From the NCBI RefSeq assembly GCF_004564355.1, contig NZ_CP038266.1, forward strand, positions 3,720,001-3,784,000: 64,000 bases of DNA, given 5' to 3'. Below the pieces are notes generated by a model that had not been told where the DNA came from, ran no database searches, and saw only the letters and a program-made list of their open reading frames with translations. Shown in pieces: positions 58,989 to 64,000 of this stretch (positions are counted from its first letter, which is position 1; every line of letters begins with the position of its first letter). This DNA comes from Microbacterium wangchenii. GTDB lineage: Bacteria; Actinomycetota; Actinomycetes; Actinomycetales; Microbacteriaceae. The translations under genes and the position numbers were made by a program.

Positions 58989-60289
58989 CGTGTCTCCGCA
59001 TCCGTCGGGCGCCGCACGTGTGTGCGCAGGCCGGCGAGCTCCAGCGCGAGCTCGCAGAACATGGCGTTCGCCCACGAGAACCAGGGCCTGGTGTAGACGG
59101 CCGGATCGTCCTTGTCGAACGACTCGTGCATGGCACCGGTGCCCGCATGGGTCGACAACAGCGTGTCGAAGACGCGTCGACGCTCGGAGTCGTCGAGCGC
59201 GGTCAGCCCCTGCACAGCCAGCGCGATGGGCCAGATGGAGCCGTGTGGCGTGTGCGGGCTCCCGATGCCTTCGGCAGCTGTGCCCCGGAAGAAGGTGGGG
59301 TTGGCGTCGCTGAGCACGAATGCGCGGGTCGCCAGGTAGGTGGGGTCATCCGCCGCGCACCATCCGAACAGCGGCATCGACAGCAGGCTGGGCGTGTTGG
59401 CGTCGTCGGTCAGCAGCGCGTTGCCGCATCCGTCGATCTCGTAGGCGTAGATCTCGGATCCCGATGGGAGAGACACCACGGCGTGCCGAGCGACGGCGTC
59501 GACGACCTCGGCTCGCAGAGTCCGGGAGGATGCGGCGAGCTCGGAGTCGTCGAAGACACTCTCGGCGAGCTCGGCGATATCGCCGAGCACGGTGGCCGCC
59601 ATCATGTTGCCGGGGACGTTGTAGTGGTGCACGCACGCGTCGTCGCTCGGACGGAAGCCCGACCACGTCAGCCCGGTGACGGCGGTGGGCCGGCCGAGTC
59701 CGTTCCGCTCCAGACTGTCGCTCGCCGGGCCGGTCGTGCGCTGGAACCGATAGGGCGACCGGGACTCATGCTCCTGTTCGATTCTCCACACCGAGACGAC
59801 GGTCCGTGCGGCCTCACGAAAATCGCCCAAGTGGTCGGTGCGACCCGTCAGGCGCCAGATGTCGTGAGCCAGCTGCAGGGGGTAGGCGAGGGAGTCGATC
59901 TCGTACTTGCGCTCCCAGATCGCCGGCGACATGTCGGTGAGGTCGTCTTGATGCCCACCGCCGTCGGCCGCGCGGTTGAACGCGTTGGCATACGGGTCCT
60001 GCAGGAGGAAGCCGAGCTGACGGCGGGAGACAGCCACCGCCGTGTCGGCGAGCGCCTCATCCTCGACGAGGAAGTGCAGGTACGGCGTCAGTTGCACGGT
60101 CGAGTCCCGCAGCCACATCGCGGGGATATCACCGGTCACGACGAACGCCGTGCCGTCGGTGAGCACCTCGATCGTGCGGTCGAGGGTGTCGAGGAAACAC
60201 CGGCGGAAGACGTCGCCCGCATCGGCGCCGAGGCGATCGACGACCGTGGCGACCACCCGGTTCGCCAGGTCCGGTGAGTAGAGGTTCAC
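58985..60289 (-). CDS. Glycoside hydrolase family 125 exo-alpha-1,6-mannosidase
   Basis: The 434-residue GH125 (metal-independent mannosidase, DUF1237) protein has VTGDIPAMWLRDSTVQLTPY at residues 51-70. LTWSGFRPSDDACVHHYNVP near residues 210-229 contains the probable general acid, and GAMHESFDKDDPAVYTRPWF near 385-404 contains the probable base. It has no signal peptide and would remove terminal alpha-1,6-mannose from imported oligosaccharides. The GTG at 60289 has AGGGAG upstream and overlaps the secreted GH76 stop (GTGA). The pairing with GH76 is the recognised alpha-mannan backbone-degrading combination. Confidence 0.93.
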   Translation of the reverse strand: MNLYSPDLANRVVATVVDRLGADAGDVFRRCFLDTLDRTIEVLTDGTAFVVTGDIPAMWLRDSTVQLTPYLHFLVEDEALADTAVAVSRRQLGFLLQDPYANAFNRAADGGGHQDDLTDMSPAIWERKYEIDSLAYPLQLAHDIWRLTGRTDHLGDFREAARTVVSVWRIEQEHESRSPYRFQRTTGPASDSLERNGLGRPTAVTGLTWSGFRPSDDACVHHYNVPGNMMAATVLGDIAELAESVFDDSELAASSRTLRAEVVDAVARHAVVSLPSGSEIYAYEIDGCGNALLTDDANTPSLLSMPLFGWCAADDPTYLATRAFVLSDANPTFFRGTAAEGIGSPHTPHGSIWPIALAVQGLTALDDSERRRVFDTLLSTHAGTGAMHESFDKDDPAVYTRPWFSWANAMFCELALELAGLRTHVRRPTDAETR

Positions 60290-62862
60290 GAGGCTCCCTG
60301 CTCTGGTGCGACGGTGACGGTGATGGGCGCGCTGCTCGTGGCACCCGCCGCGTTGGTGAATTCGACCCGGTAGACGTGCGCGCCCGGGACCGCGCCGGTC
60401 ACGGAGTGGCGGGCCGTCTGAGCGGACGGAGTCGCGTCGGTGAGAGCCCCCTCGGTGATCACGGTGCTGCCCTCGAGGAAGCGGTACGAGGTGGCGTTCG
60501 TGCCCCACCACAGATTCGCGGTGAGCGTGTAGTCGCCGTCACCATCGTTGTTGTCCGAACTCAGCACCGGCACTCCGGGCCGAGCGTCGCGGACGGTCAC
60601 CGTGAGGGGCGCGGTCGGCGTGGTGCCCTGGGAGTTCACGAGCTCCGCGGTGTAGACGTACTCGCCGTTCGCGCGGCCGCTGATCGCCTCGGACACCTGC
60701 TGCGGGTCGGGGGACGACGGTGTCAGCGTCCGCTCCACGAGAAGCTGGCCATTCTCGTAGAGGCGGTAGGTGCCGGCGTTCGTCCCCCACCACAGGTTCA
60801 TCGTCACGGTGTAGCTGCCGTCGTGGAGGCCGGTGTCCCACCCGTTGTCGGAGCTGAGCACGCCCTTCGCGGGAGGCGCGGTCGCGCCGTCCGGTGCCTC
60901 GTCGCACGCGCCGTCGGGGAAGGACACGGGCTCGCGCGCGTCGAACTCCGCCGGCGCGTCGTGCACGTATCGCAGCGTGAGGTGGTCGAGGTTCAGCCAG
61001 TTGCGACTGCCTTCCGACTGGTCGAACACGAGGGAGATCGTGTTCTCGCCGGACGCCAGCGGCACGTTCGGCACGGTGACGGTCTGCCACGCCTCCCACG
61101 ACCCGGTGCCGGGGAAAGCCTGGTCGGCGACGACCTCTGTGCCGTTCACCGCCACGCGGCGCGACGCCTCGCCGGCGCCGGCGGCGTACCGCAGCGTCAC
61201 GTCATAGCGACCCGCCTTCTCCACGGCGGCCCCGAGCTCCACTCCCCGGCCGTCGCCGTTCCATCCGGCGAGATATCCGTCGCCGGTGTGGCCGTTCGCG
61301 TTCGATTCCACATCGACGCCCGAGCGGACGCCGGTCTCCGCCTCCAGCTGCCGCGACACGAGGAGCCGGTCGAGGTTGAGGTACTGGCTCGAGCCCGAGC
61401 CGCCGGCGTACTCGACGCGGATGGTGTTGTGCCCGGCGAGGAGGTCGACGTTGTCGAGGTCGGTCTCCGCCCACGTCGACCACGAGCCCGTGCCCGGGAA
61501 ACGGTGGTTGCTCCCCACTTCCGCGCCGTTCACGAGGATGCGGCGCGTCGCCTCGCCCGCTGCGGCGGCGTAGCGCAGCCGCAGCTCATGGGCGCCGGCG
61601 GCCGCGGTGTCCACATGAAACGTCACCGCCTGACCGTCGGTGTTCCATCCGGCCAGGTATCCGCGGCCGAGGAAGCCCTCGCTCGAGCTTTCCGCGCCGA
61701 TCGAGGTCGTGACCGCGTTCTCAGCGTCATAGATGCCGGTGCCGGGCTGCGGCCCGGAATACCCATTCGAGGGGACGACCTGCAGTGCGCTGACCGCCGC
61801 CGCCGCCGTGAGGCTCTGGAGGCGACCGTCCTCCGTGGGCGCCGACCAGTTCCACCCGGCCAGGTTGTCGCCGGCCCGGCGGTGGTCCCATGCCTGCGTG
61901 ACGTTCGCCTGCAGCAGCGGCAGATACTGCGGCTGATCATGGACGGTCGCGAGGTAGGTGAGATGGCGGATGAGGATCGTCTTGAAACCAGCGCCGTCGT
62001 TGATGCCTTCGTCGATGACCGTGCCGCCGTTGGTCAGGTAGGTGGTCGCCCAGTCCGCGGCGGCGATCGCCTTGTCGAGGTACATCGCGTCTTCCGTCGC
62101 CTCGTACAGGGCAGTCGCCGCACCAATGTAATTGCCGAAGTTGTAGGTGAAGTCCCATTTCACCAGCGTCCCGTCGCCCGGCCCCTCGAGGTGGTCGAAC
62201 ACGTGTCCGTCGACCTGCAGGTGGGTGTCGACCCAGTCGAACAGCTGCTCGGCCTTGTCGAGGTATCCGTCGTCTCCGGTGGCCTGATACAGCCGCGTCG
62301 CAGTGATCGATGCGGGCCCGTTCGTGGCGACGTTCTTCTGGTCGCGCGGATCTTTCCGCCACCAGATCCCGCCGCCGTAGGTGGAATCCCACTCCGCCCA
62401 GATGCCCTCGAAGAGCTGCTTCGATCGCTCAAGGTAGCGGCAGTCCTTGGTGAGTGCGTAGGCACGGATGGCACCCTGAGCCCACCATCCGATGTCATCG
62501 TTGAAGTTGTTCTCGAAGTCGGGGTGATACGCGACGAAGCCGTCGTAGACGTCGTCGATCATCGGCCGCTGCTCGGCATCACCTGTGCGCTGATAGGCGT
62601 CCATCACCGTTTCCCACAGCTGCGCCTCCCACCAGAAGTCGGTGTAGAGCCCCTTCTCGGGTCCGAAGGCGTGCGCGGGGTCGATCACATGGTCGCTGTT
62701 GGTGAAGAAGTAGTTCTTCGCCGGATCCCAGAACGCGTCCACAAACGCGTCGAACGCCTGATCGGCATCATCCGCCGTCGAGGCTGCCGCCGGCGTCGCG
62801 ATGCCGACGCTGAGAGCAAGAGTCGCTGTCGCCAGCATTCCGAGGGCCGCACGCTGCGTCAT
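60286..62862 (-). CDS. Secreted GH76 alpha-mannanase with two CBM-like and two C-terminal beta domains
   Basis: This 858-residue exported enzyme has a Sec signal peptide (about residues 1-28, GIATPAAAS). A GH76 (alpha/alpha)6 domain spans about 32-370, with the catalytic pair in NNFNDDIGWWAQGA (Asp122-Asp123) and GGGIWWRKDPRDQKNVATNG. It is followed by two CBM6/CBM35-like modules (about 377-503 and 504-640) that share GYLAGWN and RFPGTGSW/AFPGTGSW. Two copies of a chitinase-type Fn3-like domain start at about 669 and 767, each with VLSSDN and NLWWGTNA. No cell-wall anchor is visible. It would bind and cut yeast or fungal alpha-1,6-mannan outside the cell. GGAGAT precedes the ATG. Confidence 0.93.
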   Translation of the reverse strand: MTQRAALGMLATATLALSVGIATPAAASTADDADQAFDAFVDAFWDPAKNYFFTNSDHVIDPAHAFGPEKGLYTDFWWEAQLWETVMDAYQRTGDAEQRPMIDDVYDGFVAYHPDFENNFNDDIGWWAQGAIRAYALTKDCRYLERSKQLFEGIWAEWDSTYGGGIWWRKDPRDQKNVATNGPASITATRLYQATGDDGYLDKAEQLFDWVDTHLQVDGHVFDHLEGPGDGTLVKWDFTYNFGNYIGAATALYEATEDAMYLDKAIAAADWATTYLTNGGTVIDEGINDGAGFKTILIRHLTYLATVHDQPQYLPLLQANVTQAWDHRRAGDNLAGWNWSAPTEDGRLQSLTAAAAVSALQVVPSNGYSGPQPGTGIYDAENAVTTSIGAESSSEGFLGRGYLAGWNTDGQAVTFHVDTAAAGAHELRLRYAAAAGEATRRILVNGAEVGSNHRFPGTGSWSTWAETDLDNVDLLAGHNTIRVEYAGGSGSSQYLNLDRLLVSRQLEAETGVRSGVDVESNANGHTGDGYLAGWNGDGRGVELGAAVEKAGRYDVTLRYAAGAGEASRRVAVNGTEVVADQAFPGTGSWEAWQTVTVPNVPLASGENTISLVFDQSEGSRNWLNLDHLTLRYVHDAPAEFDAREPVSFPDGACDEAPDGATAPPAKGVLSSDNGWDTGLHDGSYTVTMNLWWGTNAGTYRLYENGQLLVERTLTPSSPDPQQVSEAISGRANGEYVYTAELVNSQGTTPTAPLTVTVRDARPGVPVLSSDNNDGDGDYTLTANLWWGTNATSYRFLEGSTVITEGALTDATPSAQTARHSVTGAVPGAHVYRVEFTNAAGATSSAPITVTVAPEQGAS

Positions 62863-62923
62863 CCGTATCTCCGTCGATGTGAATGGGTCCGCGGCGTCGA
62901 TGCCGACCGGACGCGATCACACT

Positions 62924-62943
62924 AACGAACATATTTATATACG
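62924..62943 (-). promoter_or_regulatory. Operator candidate upstream of the mannan operon
   Basis: AACGAACATATTTATATACG is an AT-rich semi-palindrome sharing GAACATATTTA with the site before the regulator gene. The surrounding 62863-63086 gap (224 bases) includes further AT-rich DNA (62950-62970) likely to hold the promoter, and no gene. Confidence 0.6.
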
Positions 62944-63086
62944 TCTAGTAGGACTCTTTATACTCATTGTGACGATTGCGCGACACGGCGTAGCGCGGAG
63001 CGCGGGTGCTCCGATCGCATGCTCATCGACGCCGCGGGGAGCCCGGCGCAATCGCGAGGATTCAGGGTGCGGAAGCGGCGTGCTGA

Positions 63087-63422
63087 TCAGGTCGCGGGCG
63101 GAGTGCGGCCGTCGCGGGCCTCGGGATCGTCGGATGCGGCGTCCTCGCCTGGCAGCAGCACGGGGCGGTCGACCGGCTTGGCCACCTGCGCGGGGTCGAC
63201 GGCGAGGAGCAGCAGCGCGACGATCACCAGCACCGCGATGAACGCGATGCCCGCGGCGATGGCGCCGAAGACCAGGGCGCGCTGGGCCTGGCCGGCGGGG
63301 CCGTCCTGGAAGAACCCCATCGTGACCATCGTCACGATGCCGGCGAACGCCGCCGTCAGGAACGCCAGCCCCAGCAGGTGCAGCGGGCGCATCAGATCGC
63401 GGCGGGTGGGTTTGTCGGTCAT
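63087..63422 (-). CDS. Hypothetical two-helix membrane protein
   Basis: The 111-residue protein has a basic start (TDKPTRRDLMRP), two hydrophobic helices at about residues 14-36 and 49-74, and an acidic/proline-rich tail. No family was recognised. The ATG overlaps the stop of the preceding membrane-protein gene (ATGA), so the two are co-translated and may form one complex. Confidence 0.75.
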   Translation of the reverse strand: MTDKPTRRDLMRPLHLLGLAFLTAAFAGIVTMVTMGFFQDGPAGQAQRALVFGAIAAGIAFIAVLVIVALLLLAVDPAQVAKPVDRPVLLPGEDAASDDPEARDGRTPPAT

Positions 63423-64000
63423 GCGCCGACCTCCTCAGCAGATGTGGGGGCCGCCGCCGCGTCGCGTCGCGGCGAGAATCCGGCGATGCCGAGGTACACC
63501 GCGAGAATCGCGGCGTAGACGCCGAAAATCCCCACCGCGATGATCGTGCCGGTCAGGGTGAACGACTGGCCGACCTCCTCGATGTAGTACTCCAGCGCGT
63601 ATCCGGCGGGCACGACCGCGACGCCGACGGCGAAGGCGGCGCTGAGGATGCCGACGTTCAGCGTGTCGCGAGGCGCGCCCCGCTTGGCCTGTCCGCGGCG
63701 TTCGCGCACGCCCGCGACGATCTCCACGAGGCCGGTGAGCGCACCCCACGCGATGAAGACGATGAACAGCATCGTCGTCGTGCGCCAGGGCGCGACGCCG
63801 ACCACCATGCCGGCGGCGAGGTTGAGGGCCGCCAGCACAAGGGCGGGAGCGCGGCCGCCAGCGGGATACACGAGCCACGCGGCCAGAGCGAAAACCAGCC
63901 CGGTCGCGATCGCGAAGCCGCTGAAGACCGACAGCCCGAGCGCGGCGGAATGGTCGGGCGAGAACGTCACCATCACGGCCGCCAGCGCGGCGAAGAGCGC
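63419..64000 (-). CDS. Hypothetical multi-helix membrane protein, cut by the window edge
   Basis: The frame is open from its stop at 63419 to the right edge, and the residues before the first internal starts (ATG 63973, GTG 63976) continue a hydrophobic helix, so the gene probably begins beyond 64000. Five or six helices are visible, with WRTTTMLFIVFIAWGALTGL and VEIVAGVRERRGQAKRGAPR resembling DUF308/HdeD-like proteins only loosely. It is coupled to the small membrane protein downstream by an ATGA overlap. The function is unknown. Confidence 0.7.
   Translation of the reverse strand, partial: ALFAALAAVMVTFSPDHSAALGLSVFSGFAIATGLVFALAAWLVYPAGGRAPALVLAALNLAAGMVVGVAPWRTTTMLFIVFIAWGALTGLVEIVAGVRERRGQAKRGAPRDTLNVGILSAAFAVGVAVVPAGYALEYYIEEVGQSFTLTGTIIAVGIFGVYAAILAVYLGIAGFSPRRDAAAAPTSAEEVGA

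Noticed and set aside
60274-62925. An 883-codon plus-strand open frame opposite the secreted GH76 gene
   Set aside because: It has no domain similarity and typical high-GC shadow composition; the minus-strand frame has a signal peptide and GH76 motifs.

Overview
The window comes from a high-GC Gram-positive chromosome, most likely a Microbacteriaceae member close to Microbacterium. The reasons are the GC-rich codon use, frequent GTG/TTG starts, many GTGA/ATGA translational overlaps, SD-less genes whose -10 box sits just before the start codon, a DtxR-type iron box, solute-binding lipoproteins, and the overall gene content. Organism identity is inferred; no rRNA or tRNA gene was seen. No gap between genes exceeds about 240 bp; the largest (24052-24289 and 62863-63086) are described as features.

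Region 1 (about 1-18.4 kb). A SemiSWEET-like sugar transporter and a GNAT acetyltransferase are followed by a catabolic island. On the minus strand a five-gene amino-acid-type (Liv) ABC importer feeds a GntR/FCD regulator, an aldehyde dehydrogenase, a 3-hydroxyisobutyrate-dehydrogenase-like enzyme and a lactonase-like metallohydrolase. An SCP2-like protein plus alpha/beta hydrolase pair runs on the plus strand. It diverges, over a 22-bp palindrome, from an acyl-CoA module: enoyl-CoA hydratase, acyl-CoA dehydrogenase, ADP-forming acyl-CoA synthetase, FadB-like bifunctional enzyme and an MmgE/PrpD protein. Together they look like import, ring or ester opening, CoA activation and beta-oxidation of an unidentified carboxylic acid or lactone.

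Region 2 (18.5-31 kb). Ribokinase and nucleoside hydrolase are divergent (nucleoside/ribose salvage). Then come an acyl-CoA ligase, a Gfo/Idh/MocA plus ThuA pair, an EamA exporter translationally coupled to a lipoprotein of the serine beta-lactamase fold that has lost its catalytic residues, a DUF2470 protein, an iron-regulated heme oxygenase, a PIF1/RecD-like helicase, an unusual thioredoxin-reductase-like flavoprotein and a membrane-anchored unknown.

Region 3 (31-45 kb). A CopD-CtaG fusion, an HU protein and an esterase precede a zinc-themed neighbourhood. It contains rpmB-rpmG-rpsN, all encoding zinc-ribbon-free ribosomal proteins; a five-gene overlapping unit of a Fur/Zur regulator, a YcgR-like permease, a TIGR03943/YcgQ-like partner, a beta-propeller-like protein and a DNA glycosylase; and znuA-znuC-znuB with a Zur-type box directly upstream. 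A cupin, a DUF6157 protein and an AraC regulator lie in between.

Region 4 (45-53.5 kb). hisC and the E1alpha, E1beta and E2 genes of a branched-chain-type 2-oxoacid dehydrogenase form one unit. They are followed by a small holin-like membrane protein, a WXG100-like/alpha-beta hydrolase pair, a low-molecular-weight tyrosine phosphatase and purB.

Region 5 (53.5-62.9 kb). A complete alpha-mannan utilisation locus lies on the minus strand: secreted multidomain GH76, GH125 exo-alpha-mannosidase, two ABC permeases, sugar-binding lipoprotein, cytoplasmic GH76 and a GntR-LacI type regulator. A shared AT-rich operator-like motif precedes both the first gene and the regulator. Two hypothetical membrane proteins close the window, the last one cut by the right edge.
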